Positions 45,300 to 59,330 of a stretch of 64,000 nucleotides of DNA are shown here, piece after piece (within the stretch, counting starts at the first letter, position 1; every line of letters starts with the position of its first letter). Source of the stretch: Lamellibrachia columna (taxonomy: Eukaryota > Annelida > Polychaeta > Sabellida > Siboglinidae); contig OY759263.1 of the NCBI GenBank assembly GCA_963662155.1, positions 15,561,194 through 15,625,193 of the forward strand, given 5' to 3'. The translations under genes were made by a program, and so were the position numbers. Under the pieces are notes generated by a model. The model made no database searches and was not told where the DNA came from. It saw nothing but the letters and a program-made list of their open reading frames with translations.

Positions 45300-45603
45300 G
45301 AATGGTATTAATTCAGTCAACACTTGATCATTTGCTGTGTCGCCAGAACAGTCTGCATTGATTGTCCTTAAACACTTCCAGGAGAAACCATGTGGCAATA
45401 TCTTCATTATGTTTTTAAATAATACAATAAGTTATAACATTTACATACATTAAATTTAACAAAGGTAATAATAAATACATTTGTATATGGGCGTTTTCAC
45501 GTACAGGGTACACTTTTGCCAAAATGAACTTTCCCGCATAGTATTGAAATAATTAATGGTGTAATATTAATTCAGTCTAAATATATACTACTTGCTCACT
45601 TAC

Positions 45604-45898
45604 CATATGCTTCTGGGAAAATCTCAGCTGATTGATGCACAACAACCAACTCACTTCTTCGTGGTGATGTCCTACTCACGAGAGATGGAGTCCACAGCTG
45701 ACCCATTGTGTCTGGAATGATATTAACAGATGTCGTCATTTCATCCTCCCAAACGCCAATATGAGCGAAACAATCTGCCACTGTGAGAGATTTACCTGCA
45801 AGTTCTTTCATTGTATGCCACACCCCGACCTTGCATGTCGTATTGAGTGCAGCAATCATGAGATATTTAATTGCCAGTTCAGTGTCATGGTGTGCCAC
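45604..45898 (-). CDS. Predicted exon, longer open frame (copy 2)
   Basis: Counterpart of 15205-15412. Here TGG replaces TAG, so the frame is open from about 45898 (HHDTELAIKYLMIAALN, VGVWHTMKEL) to the GTAAGT donor. The start of the exon within the repeated segment is unresolved. Confidence 0.45.
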
Positions 45899-46510
45899 AC
45901 CCTGACCTTGCCTGTCCTACTGAGTGCTGCGAGTTGATTGCCAATGAAGAACAGGTTGTTGATGACAACATACATATGGAACTTGCCTGCAAGGGGAGAG
46001 AACACTTTTATTCAGTGAAGTAGCACGACGTTTTCACCTTACACTAAGCACAAATTTGAATAAAACAGTTGTTTATGGACCTGCTAAATGGAGATATTTA
46101 ATCCACATAAAAGTACCTCGGTCTGAATGTATCAGTTTAGTCGACTGGACTAAAAAATTCAATTCAAATTTATTGTAACTCTATACAATAAGAAGAAATA
46201 CAAAGCAGAGCGAAGTCCTATCTAATTGCATAAAGTGAACAATAGGGAAGAACAATATATAATGTTGTACTCCCTTTTAGTTTCATCAACTACAGTTTTG
46301 AGCTATGGGTGGTTTGGAACATTTGTGTATGGCGAAATAGATTTGTACTTAGCAGAGACTGAAAACCACATAAAACTGCACGTACAGTAATGTTACAGGA
46401 ACTAGTTGTCCACCCAACCGAATTACGTAGTCGTTGTCCACACGCTCTCTTCATTATAGGGGCATTGTTAGCATACATTTTTAGCGTACTTCAATATAGG
46501 GGCTGCCTCT

Positions 46511-48107
46511 GTGAAGGTACAGAGGCAGTATGCGAAAAGAAGGAAGCCTGGAAAGAAATAGAGAAGAACAAGGAGAGAGGAAATCAACCGGATTCAAGGA
46601 TAAACACATATACGGGCAGGTGAATACAGCGGCAAAGGGAGCTGTTGTTAGGTGAGGAGAGATATGGAAGCAGACGTATATAGCAAACTAGACGAGGATG
46701 GTGCAAAGAAGATGATCAAGGATATAAATGGGAAGTTAGTGACAGAAAAAGAGGTAGAGCTGAAGGTCTGAGAAAGCTACTCCAAGGAGCTACTGAACAA
46801 GGAAGGAAATAACAACGATGAGGAATTACCAATGGATGTAGAGGGGAAAGAGAAGTTAACTGATATTACGGATACAGAGATGCAAACCGGGATGAAAGGG
46901 ATGAAGAAGGGAAGAGCACCTGGTACCGATGATATGCATGTGGAAATGGCAATGGCAGCGGGGGAGAGTGGAATCAGCTGGACCAAGAGGCTGCTGAATA
47001 CATGTATGAGGAAAGGTAAAGGACCAGAGGAATGGTGAACAGAGCTAATTGTCCCAATATGGTAGAAGAAGGGATATGTGCAATACCTTGGGAAATACAG
47101 AGGCATCACATTTCTAAGTCACATCATATCATGAAGCTGCTAGAGAGGACTCTGGATGGCAAGATCCGAAAGAGAGTAGAGCAAGAATTATGGGAAGAAC
47201 AACAGGGATTCAAAAAGGGAAAAGGAGGACTGATGGGATGTTTGCATTAAGACAGCTGGTAGAGAAGAGGTTTGAGATGCAAGGGAGAATGGCAGTGGGA
47301 TTTGTGGACCTTCTCAGGAAGATGGTGTATGCAGACGATTTGGCCATAATAGCAGAGAGCAAACAAGAACTACAGGAAGTGTTGGAGGAATAGAAGGGGG
47401 TGTTCAAGAAGCACGGACTGAGAATGAGCCTGGAGAAGACAGAAGTGATGTGGGTTGGACACCAAAGAGAGGAGCTGACCATCATTTTGGACAGTAAGGA
47501 GATCAAGCAAGTAGATAGATTTGTTTACCGTGAATGAAATTTTACGGAGTATGGGCATTCAGACGTAGATGTGAGACGTCGCATACAAGCTGGAGCGAAT
47601 GCTTGGAGAAACTTAGGGGGAGTCATGTTGGACAGAAATGTTTTGAAAAAGCTGAAAGGGAAATTCCTGAGTATGCGTGTTACACCGGCATGCCTGTATG
47701 ATCTGGAGACAGTGGCGTTGACAGAACAGCAACAACCGCTGCTGCAAGTTTGTGAGAACAACTGGGTTAATCGAATATAAAGAACAAAGAGGGTGGGCAA
47801 AAGAAGGATGAACGACCTGAGGAAAAAGGTTGGGATTCAATGCAGCCTAACAAGATGATTGTCGAGAAGCAATGTGAGATGGGCAGGCCACTTGGTAAGG
47901 ATGAATGGAGGAAACTAGCAAAGAGAGCAGAGGTGAAAAAACATCAACAATTAAGGAAAAGGGGAGGCCACAGCAAATATAGGAGGACTGTTTGAGGCGG
48001 AATATGAGAAGATCGGAGGAAGATGAAAGATGGAGAGAGGGAGCTGCCTTTAGAAAACTATAAAAAGAAACAACAGAAAGAGTGGCTCAACAGTACTTCA
48101 CCTGACC
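46511..48107 (+). pseudogene. RTE-like retrotransposon (copy 2)
   Basis: As 16110-17705 but less damaged: YADDLAIIAESKQELQEV is intact where copy 1 has YAYD and a stop. The deletion of the palm between FVDL and LRKM is shared. Confidence 0.85.
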
Positions 48108-48391
48108 CTCAACCCTGTACAGCGGTGAACAAGAAGGAAGAGCGCCATTAGCTTGGTAAATAGTTATGTTTAATAAATGCAAGGAAGTGGTCAACATTTT
48201 CATAAATAGTATATAAACTGCTTACGAGAAACAACATTTCAATACAAGGTTTGCCAACTTTTAGCATCCCTCTACAAACATGGTGTTGTGTTACTATAGT
48301 GCACCATTTAGACACCTGGTGACCATGACAGTGACATGATTCTCCTCAGAGCCCTTTTCTCCTGACAGACCTATCTCACTGACTGACCTAT

Positions 48392-48509
48392 CTCTCGCGT
48401 GATGAGGCCGCCATCATTGCTGATCATGATGCTCCACAACTGGATGGTGGCGTGGAAGGCGGCGGTCACTATCTTGTTACAGAGATGCCAGCGTGCAGAA
48501 TCCTTCATC
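48392..48509 (-). CDS. Exon R, P2 version, open in copy 2
   Basis: Reads KDSARWHLCNKIVTAAFHAT then LWSIMISNDGGLITRE. Trp is TGG here versus TGA in copy 1. The AT-for-GT donor anomaly remains. Confidence 0.5.
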
Positions 48510-48715
48510 CTGTCTCACACAAACACACAAGTTACATAGAACTGCTTCAATGACACAGATCACACCCACACTTTGGTATTCTGCTGAGGAAAATTACAGA
48601 ATCAACCAATTATATTTATCTCTGTTTGAGCGATACCCATTTTACCAGATGGTTGTACTCGTATATAAATGACGTACTCTTCTTGACTACAGCATGCTTA
48701 TCAAAATAAATATAT

Positions 48716-50731
48716 CCCTTGACAAGAAGGATGCACAGGGAAAGGATAAGTAACAACATCACAAAATTCAAGCAGGTTACTAAAACAAAAGCCATTACCA
48801 TTCAGCACCAATACTGATTTATTAGAACACCTATAAAAGTGAGTTTTTGAATCTAATGTGACATTATCCCCCCTCCCCACCATTCACCATTACAGTTTTT
48901 GTAATATCTGTTCCAGTCATGAATCCTATGTATTTCCAAGAGGACCATGACTGGTTTGCTTGCAAGGCGGTTATGTCTAGTTACGTGTCAAGGATTTCGG
49001 TGGTGGTCCACGCAAAACTAGGGGTGGGCCGTACTTAGATTAAGCTCAACATATGAGTGTAAGAAATTTACACAAAAAAACAACATTAAAGTAATCAACA
49101 TGAATATGTTTACAATGAATCAAAACCTAAATGAAATGGTGCAAATGAAATAATAGACATCAGTGTTAATAAATTTGTCACAAGCCGAAAGGCGTATTTC
49201 ACACTTATAATACAATGTTCCGAAAAGAAAAAAAAATAGTCACAGAGGCATGCCTTGTGACGCACAAAGTCAACAATACCCTTCGCGTTATTCTGCTGGG
49301 TTGAGTAGAACGATAACTGATGTGGCCGTCGGTCGCATAATCTCACCGGCATCAGAATACGTTCGACCGCAGTGATGTCGAGGTTGTTGTCGGCTGGACG
49401 ATAGTAGGCCAGATGTCAATAGATCGTGGAGACGGCGATGTTTCGTGACGACGGCTGGCGCGGACGCTCCGATGTCACACACGGGGAAGACAGTTGAACG
49501 ATCAGCTGGACGTACAGTATGTCAGCCGGCAATATGTCGTGGAGACGGCTAACGTGTCGTGACGACGGCTAACGTGTCGTGACGACAGCTCGTGCGGACG
49601 CACTGGTGTCGCGCGCGCGGGGAAGGCAGTTGAACAGTCGGCTGAACGCTCTGTAAGTCGGCTGTCAACATGACGTGGAGACGACGAACGTGTCGTGGAC
49701 GGTCCCATTACGTTGATACCCCTTTTAAGAAGGATGAACAGGGAAAGGATAAGTAACAACATCAAAAAATTCAAGCAGGTTACCAAAACAAAAGCCATTG
49801 CCATTCAGCACCAATACTGATTTATTAGAACACCTATAAAAGTGAGTTTTTTTAATCTAATGTGACATTCTCCACCCTCCCCACCATTCAATATTACAGT
49901 TTTTGTAATATCTGTTCCAGTCATGGATCCTATGTATTTCCAACAGGATCATGACTGGTTTGCTTGCAAGGCGGTTATGTTTAGTTATGTGTCACGGATT
50001 TCAGTGGTGGTCCACGCAAAACCAGGGGCGGGCCGTACTTAGATTAAGCTCAACATATGAGTACAAGAAATTTACACAAATGAAAAACAACACCAAAGTA
50101 ATCAACATGAATATGTTTACAATGAATCAAAACCTAACTGAAATGGTGCAAATGAAATAATAGACATCAGTGTTAATAAATTCGTCACAAGCAGAAAGGC
50201 GTATTTCACACTTATAATACAATGTTCCGAAAACAAACAAAAAATAGTCACAGAAGCATGCCTTGTGACGCACAAAGTCAACAATACCCTTCGCGCATTC
50301 TGCTGGGTTGAGTAGAACGATAACTGATGTGGCCGTCGGTCGCATAATCTCACCGGCATCAGAATACGTTCGACCGCAGTGATGTCGAGGTTGTTGTCGG
50401 CTGGACGATAGTAGGCCAGATGTCAATAGATCGTGGAGACGGCGATGTTTCGTGACGACGGCTGACGCGGACGCTCTGATGTCACACACGGGGAAGACAG
50501 TTGAACGGTCAGCTGGACGTACAGTATGTCAGCCGGCAATATGTTGTGGAGACGGCTAACGTGTCGTGACGACGGCTAACGTGTCGTGACTACAGCTCGT
50601 GCGGACGCACTGGTGTCGCGCGCGCGGGGAAGGCAGTTGAACAGTCGGCTGAACGCTCTGTAAGTCGGCCGTCAACATGACGTAGAGACGACGAACGTGT
50701 CGTGGACGGTCCCAATACGTAGATACCCCTT
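48716..50731 (+). repeat. Doubled CpG-rich repeat (copy 2)
   Basis: Unit A' (48716-49719) and unit B' (49720-50731) are both full length; A' contains the roughly 121 bp missing from copy 1 unit A. The 20-bp ACGTGTCGTGACGACGGCTA motif occurs only about twice per unit, versus up to five times in copy 1 unit B. Confidence 0.85.
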
Positions 50732-50971
50732 TTAATATAATGTACCACGCCAAAAGCGAAAACATCATGGGTACAATTATTGCATAACCTGTTCATGCCC
50801 CATGCCTAACAATAAACTTCCAATGTGGGCTCCCACACCACACTTGGATACTATTATTGCATAACTTGTTGATGCAATTCGTCTATATACACTCTAACAT
50901 TTACCTCACCACATCCAGGAATATAGTTCATATAATAGCAATTCGCAGAAATTCGACATTATGACACCTAC

Positions 50972-51077
50972 CTGTGTAAACACACAAAGTGGGGATAGGC
51001 AACAGCGATCCGATTGAAGTGATCCTTGATACTGTTTACTCTCGGTCCACCAAAATTGTATTTGGCTACCGCAACAC
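50972..51077 (-). CDS. Predicted exon Q (copy 2)
   Basis: As 20464-20569 with both splice sites intact. It reads VAVAKYNFGGPRVNSIKDH, two residue changes from copy 1. Confidence 0.55.
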
Positions 51078-51751
51078 CTGTAAGAAGACCTCAAGTAAAG
51101 GTACGTTGTTTTAAAGCACGCTATCCAGTCCTTGGGATTGTTCAACGTGCTTACCATCGAGGTTTCGAGATTAATGGTGATAACACAAGTCACAATACAA
51201 TGGTGAGATAGGACTGCCAATCATTAATAATCGCACGTACCCATTAAATTATATGCGCACATAGGCTTAGGTGGTTATAGTCTTGATATCGAAAAAAAAA
51301 ATTATAAACAAAAACAATAGTAATATAATAACCTACTGCCATGATTTGACATGTACCAACTACAAATCAGCATAACTAAATAGATTACTGTAATTGTATT
51401 TAGTCTGAAAAATAAAATGATACTCTGTAATAAATCATCTATCCGTATAACATGGATAGGTTATATTAATAAAATACATTCATGTTGTTTATAAAGAAAT
51501 AATAATAATACTGTCATAGTGCCATGGAAACTGGATTCGTAGGTTCAAGCTACTTGAAGGTGTGGAAGTGTGCAAGTGCCAGACAATGCTTACGTCATTT
51601 GACGCAGCAGTGTCTCGGGAATGTCCGCAGGAGTTACGTAACACAGGCGTCAAACACGGCGCACCTTGAAACATGCGTCCTGTTTACTTCGTACTTGATG
51701 GACAACACCCTGAGTGTCTGTGTACAAGATATTCCTATTGAAAGACAGAAA

Positions 51752-52377
51752 TCAGTTCATTTTTTTTCCAAGTTCATACAGAAGTTCAGAACGAGTTTTC
51801 GTGAGGTCTTCATTCACAAATAAACGAAGGTTTAGACCCGAGGCTGTATTGTGATGTTTTAGGTTGATTCGAGCTCTGTATATAGCGTCCCTCCGACGTT
51901 CGCTATTTAGTGTAATAATTGTAGTGCGTGGTCGCCAGCCATCCGTTTTAGGGCGGCCAATTCTGTGCGCTCGCTTAATCTCGTGAGACTGCAGGACTGG
52001 GGTTAACGTCATTATGATCATTGACAATGTCTAGGATTGCACTTTAAATTTCACCAATACCTACAGATTCGGGTATTCCTTCTATTCTCAAATTGGATCT
52101 TCTAGAATATTGCTCGATGCTGTCGTTGGCCGACTCTACTTTCAAGTTGTTTGATTTTCTCGTCCTTCTCTTTCTCAGTTTGTTTTAGTTGCTCAGTCTG
52201 AGCTGCTAAGCAGTCTATTTTATGAGCAATCTCTTGCGGGAACAGAGCTCGTTTCAATTGTTTTATAATATCACTATCACTCAGAGTTTCAATAAAGGTA
52301 AGTTTTAGAAGTTCATTGTCAATACCTTCAAAGCGAATAGCCTCTGACGAGCTTTTTTGGCGATACTTGGGCGGCAT
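51752..52377 (-). pseudogene. Orphan L1-type ORF1 (copy 2), more decayed
   Basis: As 21254-21878 plus an extra in-frame TAA (EI-stop in place of EIEN) and a one-base insertion near 52012 that breaks the frame before LTPVLQSHEI. Confidence 0.8.
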
Positions 52378-53341
52378 GGTGTCTTATTGTCGTTGGTTAC
52401 ACGTTGGTGTGTCAAATGTGGCATGTCCAAGATGAATGTTCAATATGGCAGCACGCTGAATTTGACAGACCCATAGATTATGTGCAAATCCACCCCCATC
52501 TTAGGGTATTGTGAATTTTTATCTCACCAGATTCATCGTACGGATCGTTGGAAGTTCGATGCCATTAGATAACTTCATTATTTTCCGTCGCATTTGTAAC
52601 AAGAGAACATCGTCACACGAGAGCTCACTGTGCCAGGATATTGTGGTTCTACACATACAGAATAAATTGTGCACCTTGGGGGCTTCACTTTGAAGGAGAG
52701 GATTTGATGTCACCTGTCCAGGGCATGATAACTGCACAGCAACATTGACATTGGATTGCTATGGAGGTGACTGCAAGATATGCAGGTACTCCTCTATAGC
52801 CTGCTCAGGTGGGAAAGGAAACTGGTGGAAAAAATCAATGTACTTGCAGACAGGTACTCTCCACTATCTCAACATGACCAGTGGAGACAGGATTACACTG
52901 AGAAAGATTCTGCAACTAAGATAAGGGGGAAATGCACTAGCGTTAACAAAACTGTCTTAACACAAACCGAAATGATGGCCTGAACAGAGGTTGAGTGTTT
53001 CTCTACCAAAAAATGTGAACTTCAGTCGCAATGTCAAGGGACGTGCCTGTGCTGTCATTGACAGGCTGAATTATGGAGCGGGGGACTCTCTACTGTTGAA
53101 ATTGGAGACAAGGAAAACTCCGATTATTAAAGGTGGAAGTGTGCCACACACTGCCCCCACATGTATGTGAGGGGAGTTCAATAGAGGATTACCTCATAGC
53201 CCTGCGAGCACAATGAAGCATGGACACACAGACAGAGAGGCAAGCAGCTGAGCATGCAAAAACACACAAACTGGTGAGTAATGATAAGACTGGCTTAATT
53301 AATTGATTGATTTGTCTCTCACCTGTTCAACTGTACAATTT

Positions 53342-53593
53342 CTAAATACACTGAGGGTAATGACCATGACCAAAACAATGCTGCTCTCTCACACACTGTC
53401 TTCTATTGTTGTTTACATGCAGTGGCACCAGTATTATATGCTGTGGATTAACACACAAGCTGACATTGCAAATATGGCTACAACTTAGATGTCTAGGAAT
53501 CTTTGATAAATTATGGTGTAGCATATACATTAATCTATATACAAGAACTGTCTTCCATTTCCCAGCTGGAAATTTCACACATATGACACCATA
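53342..53593 (-). CDS. His-Cys box endonuclease-domain exon (copy 2)
   Basis: Translation identical to 22850-23101, with the same acceptor and stop. One substitution lies just beyond the stop. Confidence 0.72.
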   Translation of the reverse strand, partial: YGVICVKFPAGKWKTVLVYRLMYMLHHNLSKIPRHLSCSHICNVSLCVNPQHIILVPLHVNNNRRQCVREQHCFGHGHYPQCI

Positions 53594-56161
53594 CTGGGCT
53601 AGCTAGCCTATACAATATGCTTTAAAACCACAGTCCATAACATGCAACTGCAATTTCTTGACAAGACAGTGTTAAACTTGATTCTCCACCTATATTTTCT
53701 CACAAAAAAATGTCAGCCATGCTTGTTTTACCACGATGCGTTACCTTGGTAACAAGCCAGTCAAAATTTCATATTGGGCACGGACCACAGTCACTTTTCC
53801 CATAGACGACTATTATAACATTCTTGCGCCTACATTGAAAATTTATCCTACAATTTTTTTTTTAAATTCACAGAAAATGACAGACCCACTAAGACACCTG
53901 GTGTGTAAAATTCGTGAAAATTACATACCTCCTTTTCGCACAAATTGCTTCAAAGCATGATGCCCCTGCATTTCTGCCATGAAATTCCCCAGTTTCCAAA
54001 ATATGAGTACATCCTGCCTAACAGCCACTGTGTCCTTACGCAACTGGTATACCTAATGACAAATGGCATCATTTCAAAGCTTAGATGCTACTGTGCACAA
54101 GAACATCACTTTCACTCCCTCATCCACACAATTTCTGCTCTCACAAATAAACCCTATCTGCACAATGAATTATTTCCTTGGGATTCTTTATGTATGTAAT
54201 GGCGGATGGATTCTGACTGTGGTCCGTGCCCTAATTAATTTCCGACATCTTACAAACCTTCACAAAAGTTATACCAAATCGAAGAAAAACATTTATCTCG
54301 ATAAATCACAGAAGGAAATCCACATCGCAATGCAACACATTAATTGATATGTCACCGAGACATGTCCCCGTATGTGAGGGGAAGAATTTCAAATGGACTG
54401 AATTACATATAATGCACTTTAGTCATAAAGCCCACACTGCTTGCTGTGCCGGAGATATAGGAAATCTTACAAGTGTTTCACAAAATGTGGGGTATTTTCA
54501 TCAATACAACACTAAAATTGTCAACTAATTTTTTATTAAAATATTATTATTTATTTTTTTAAATATGTACTGTTTTGGGGCAAAAAGCTAGCATTTCAGT
54601 GTATTTCACAACATTGATATGTAATATTGAGCGTTCAAAGTACAACGAATTATGGTATGTGTGAAAACAATCTGACAAGTTTTCATGTGAACATTTGGCA
54701 TTTGACGTGTCCACCTTCCCACGCTGTTAAAGGTCAAGCAATTCGAATTGATCATTGCGCTACTATTGCCCATACTTGAGGACCAGGGGTGTTTGTAATA
54801 ATGAAACTGAGCTAGCTCAGATGTGGAAGCAAAGAAGCAAGGCATATAATAATTTTCATTGCTACAAAAGCAGTTAGCAAGGATTGTCAGCAATGTATAC
54901 TATATACAAAATGGATTATAATGTGAATTGCATATATTAAAGCTATCTGATTTTGTAAAACTAAAAACTCCCAATATAATGTGTGAAACAAACAAAAAGT
55001 TGTTACCAAATAATATGCTGTTGTTATTCAACAGTTTATGACACAACACGTGAAAACTTAAGACAGTTATTTGCAAGAATGACTCTAAAAGCCCAATGTA
55101 TATCTGTACAAGGTATACAATTATGAAATAAGCAAATTTGGACATATGCAATATAAAATGCGAGAACATGTACTGTCCATGTGAATACACTTATTCAGGT
55201 AGTGGTCCCATGATGGTGTGACAGCTACTATGTTATGTAATGTAATATTCTACATTCTTATGGGTTTTATGGGTTTAACATACAAAACTACTATCCCACT
55301 GGAGATAAAATGAGATAACAATGAGAGGAAGCGTGTAACTTGTTATGTTCATTAACTTGTTGCACTAACCAACATTGTCTAGGCTGTCAAAGAAGTACCT
55401 TTTGAAATACCAGAGACAGCAAAGGAGGCTCAGTTGTAGACCATTCCGAAGACATGACAATGTTCCTGCTGCACATCATCGTTCACAACAGCAAATATGG
55501 GTCGGACTGCAAACGTCAATAATGCAACCGAGCCAAATATGTGTTTCCTTCATAACAATCAGGCTCCATATCACCATCATTTGAGACGTCAAGCTGAATG
55601 ATGTGGCAGTCTAATATTTAGTTGGTATCAACCACATTTCCCTTTTGACACAAAACCATGTACCTACCGTCTCGAGTCAGCAACTGATGACTTCACTGAG
55701 CACCAAGCCACTATAAAACAAACACAATATCCACAGTTGACAAAATAGTGTCAGTATGCGCTGTTCTTAGTTCACACGACACCAGTTTGCTGTCGTGATC
55801 CACAGTAGGAACCACGAGAAGGTGACACGCGCTTTTCCCACCACAAGTATTGTGTGCATGCATTATAAGTGTGAAAAGTTGTGCCTAAAACTGAATCATC
55901 TCCATCATTAGCTAGGATAGCGCTACCAGTGGTCATTTGGGCCCATCTCTGTATCCTTTCAGAATATGGTCGAAGATGTTAGCAACATCTTCACAAGAAA
56001 ATTGTACTTCTAAAACAAATGGAAATTTTGTTGTCGAATATAAATTAATTAAAAATAATTTTGGAAGAGCATAAAATGTCACCATATATAGGCTTTGTCA
56101 AAGCTGGTGTGTTTGATCGCAAAATGATTGACAAGACTGCAAAAACCCTAACCCTAACCCT
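53594..56161. other. No gene recognised (copy 2 of 23102-25728)
   Basis: Same content as copy 1 with more indels than average, including loss of about 53 bp near 55990 and about 12 bp near 54669. Confidence 0.35.
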
Positions 56162-56240
56162 GGTCTGGTGAGTTTCTTGACATCTTGCAGCACATTCTTG
56201 TGTAACAGTTCCTCCTGCAATATTACTGCAGCCTTAGAAC
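56162..56240 (-). CDS. Transposase-like exon (copy 2)
   Basis: As 25729-25807; no change in the coding part. The adjacent telomere-like tract is AAACCCTAACCCTAACCC here. Confidence 0.45.
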
Positions 56241-56484
56241 CTGAAAATAAAACACTACAAATATTATATACTGCAATATTTTGAGGATTTATTAGGAGTA
56301 TGGATATATGAATATTTAAAGATTTGTCCAGTTAATTTCAAGATGGGTTATTCTGAATATGAGAAAATTGTCTGTATATTCTAAGCTAAGACTTGAAGAA
56401 AACAACTGTACATGTCTCTGTTAATTTGTATTCAGTAGTGGCTTCATTACCTGGAATAAGCCACTCTGGTTTGGTTTGTACCAA

Positions 56485-56617
56485 ACATAATTTAATTGTT
56501 AATTGAATTACAGTTAATTGTTAATTTAATTGGAGAATTTGGGAGGTTAATTTAATTGGAACATTTCTGATTTAATTGTAATTTAATTAATTAACTTTTC
56601 AAGTTAATTGCCCCATG
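56485..56617. repeat. Short AT-rich CCCCATG-ended element (copy 2)
   Basis: As 26051-26183, ending TTAATTGCCCCATG. Confidence 0.6.
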
Positions 56618-56768
56618 CCTGGTACAGGTAGTTTATGCAAAAATATCAGTAAATTTAACTAATGCATTTGTTATATGTAAATGCATCATTACAGTTTTTG
56701 ATTTTAGTGATTATTACTATCGTAGGTAGTCCTTGAATATATGGTATTAAACTACGCTGAGTCAATAT

Positions 56769-57008
56769 TATTGACCCCTAATAGCTTTTGCTGGTTGGTG
56801 AATAAATAATATTTGCATGGGATCTTTTACTTCGCCTGGCATAGACACCAGATAGAAGGGACCAATGGCTTTTACTGTCTCTTCTGAAAGACACAGGCAA
56901 AGTGGGGTAAACGGAATTGCCCAAGCTTTGAAACAGCGGAGAGGGTATCGAACCCCGGTCCCTTCGACCGAAAGCCCAGCGCTCTACCACACGACTACCG
57001 TGCCACAC
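56769..57008 (-). mobile_element. tRNA-derived SINE (copy 2, longer)
   Basis: Contains the 31 bp deleted in copy 1. The B box GGTTCGATACC is retained and the A-box region is unchanged. Confidence 0.75.
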
Positions 57009-57069
57009 TAATGTTGTATTGAAAATCTCAGAGGAATGGAAAATCAAAAATGTACACAATAATACTAAC

Positions 57070-57337
57070 TCTTCATCAATGGACTCCTCATCATTGGTCT
57101 CTTCTGCAGCATCCAGAATAGAGAGGTCAGATGGTTTGTAGTCACTGGATGACTGTACTGGTGATGATAAGGTGAAGGGAGAGGGTGATGGTGGCTCAGC
57201 TAATGGGACATCATCACCTGGAGTCTTCTTGGGTGTAGAAATTAGACAGGGTGGCTCAAGTTGAATGTCGACAGAGATATCATCCAAGCTGTACTGTGTC
57301 CCTGTGTCACATGTCACCACCATGCCTGTCTGAATCT
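57070..57337 (-). CDS. Acidic linker exon (copy 2)
   Basis: Same length and splice sites as 26605-26872; TPKKTPGDD replaces KPMKTPGDD, and T replaces S after CDTG. Confidence 0.5.
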
Positions 57338-57915
57338 CTGGAATGTAGAATAATCATTTATGAAAAAACAAAGTTCATAATAATTATGTATGTTTGCTGA
57401 AATACAGACTACACGCCAAAGATAAAGTGGTAATAATGCTGAGAGAAGTACAATTGTGATATATTTTCTTGTATGGTATATAAAAGTACTAATAATTATG
57501 TTGGTAAAGACAGACATTCCAGACACAATTCTTTACAAATATAAATGATGTTTCATTCACATTTCCACTGTCTTTTTGCTTCATATATCAGGCACTGTCT
57601 TATTTTTAATACACTTGTCTGGTTTTTGGTCTGCAGGTGGTATACATCTACCACAGTTGCTACAGGGCATTCACAAAACCATAAAATTATGATATACTGA
57701 TGGTCTCGCCAGGCTCGAGCTCCCTCCCTAAAATTGCATGCCATAAGGTGTGAACATTTTTAACAGTTAGCTTGAAAATTGTAGATTTTGGGTAATCTCG
57801 CCCATGTTAATTTCCCTGCCCTTTCCGCTTGCAACTGTAGATAAAATATTATGTGTAATTTTTTAATAGTGGGTAGCAAAAATTCGCAATTGAATAGTTG
57901 CACATTTATTCTGAT
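57338..57915. other. No gene seen (copy 2)
   Basis: As 26873-27454. Confidence 0.35.
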
Positions 57916-58566
57916 ATTTGACACATGGCTGGAAATACCACACAGATACATATGGCTGGAGACACCACACACAGACAGATGGCTGAAGACACCACGCACA
58001 GACAGATGGCAGGAGATACTACACACAGACACATGGTTGGAGGCACCACACACCAACACATGGTTGGAGGCACAACACACAGACACATATAAGGCTGGAG
58101 ATATATGGCTGGAGGCAATTCACACAGACTGATGGCTGGAGACACCACACACTAACACATGGTTGGAGACACCACACACAGACACATGGCTGGAGACACC
58201 ACATACAGACACATGGCTGGAGACACCACACACTAACACATGGTTGGAGACACCACACACATACACATGGCTGGAGACACCACACACTAACACATGGTTG
58301 GAGACACCACACACAGACACATGGCTGGAGACACCACATACAGACACATGGCTGGAGACACCACACACAGACACATAGCTGGAGATACCACACACAGACA
58401 CATAGCTGGAGACACCACACACTAACACAAGGTTGGAGACACCACACACAGACACATAGCTCGAGACACCACACATAGACACATAGCTCGAGACACCACA
58501 CACTAACACATGGTTGGAGACACCACACACAGACACATGGCTGGAGACACTACACGCAGATATATG
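57916..58566 (+). repeat. 27-bp minisatellite (copy 2)
   Basis: Similar total length to copy 1, but only two GACAGATGG-type units on the left (five in copy 1) and more CTAACACATGGTTGG-type units on the right, showing turnover since duplication. Confidence 0.95.
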
Positions 58567-58746
58567 GCTGTAACCAGTTAGTCGTACTACATAAAACAGG
58601 ATGGCATAAACCGTAACCAGTTAGTCGGACCACATAAAGTCCAGTATTGATGATTGGTCAACATTACATTAATGCAAATAACGATAAATTTTGACAAGTT
58701 TGTACAATTTTGAAGAATTCATGGAACATCTCAAGATGTGCCTTAC

Positions 58747-59330
58747 CTTAATGACATCTTCACCAAAGTAACCTTCAAACGGCCTGTATTTGAACATTGT
58801 GACAACCCAGGCTAGCTTGCATGTTGCAAAATCCGTACCACACCTCCAGTATAGTGACCGAATCAGAAATTAGTTTGGTGAGTTTATTCCACAGAGGGCG
58901 CCTTATATCCCAGGGCTGTGAGCAGTCTTGTTCGATAAGGTTGATAATCTTTACTTGGCGGTACAGCATCAGATTAACATGTTGAGGTGGATCAAACTTC
59001 AGTGATACATCATCAGTGTAGTCAGGATTATAAGCAGGAAGGATGTAAACCATATCTGGGGAAGCTGAATACTTCCCACAGTTTTCCTGCATTGTTACCA
59101 TGGTGACAGATGATGGGGAAAGACACCACATCCTCTCTCAAACATCTGAAGAGTAGGATAATCTTATCTATTCCTTATGATGACTAACAACTTGCCTTCA
59201 ACAAAGAGTGCTGGCTCCTCATCAGTCCTGTGTTCCCACACAGTGAAGTAGACTGTGTTTTCCCTGTAGCAGTCGGCGCACAGAGTATAAGTCAACATGC
59301 CATCAAGAGCCAGGCTCAGTTGAGAAACAT
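58747..59330 (-). pseudogene. Decayed cadherin-like exon (copy 2)
   Basis: As 28285-28883. Here Trp after RRPL is intact and the 16-bp insertion is absent (SVTILEVWYGFCNM), but one extra base near 58817 shifts the frame before the FKYRPFEGYFGEDVIK end. The earlier frameshift after QMFERG is shared. Confidence 0.6.
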
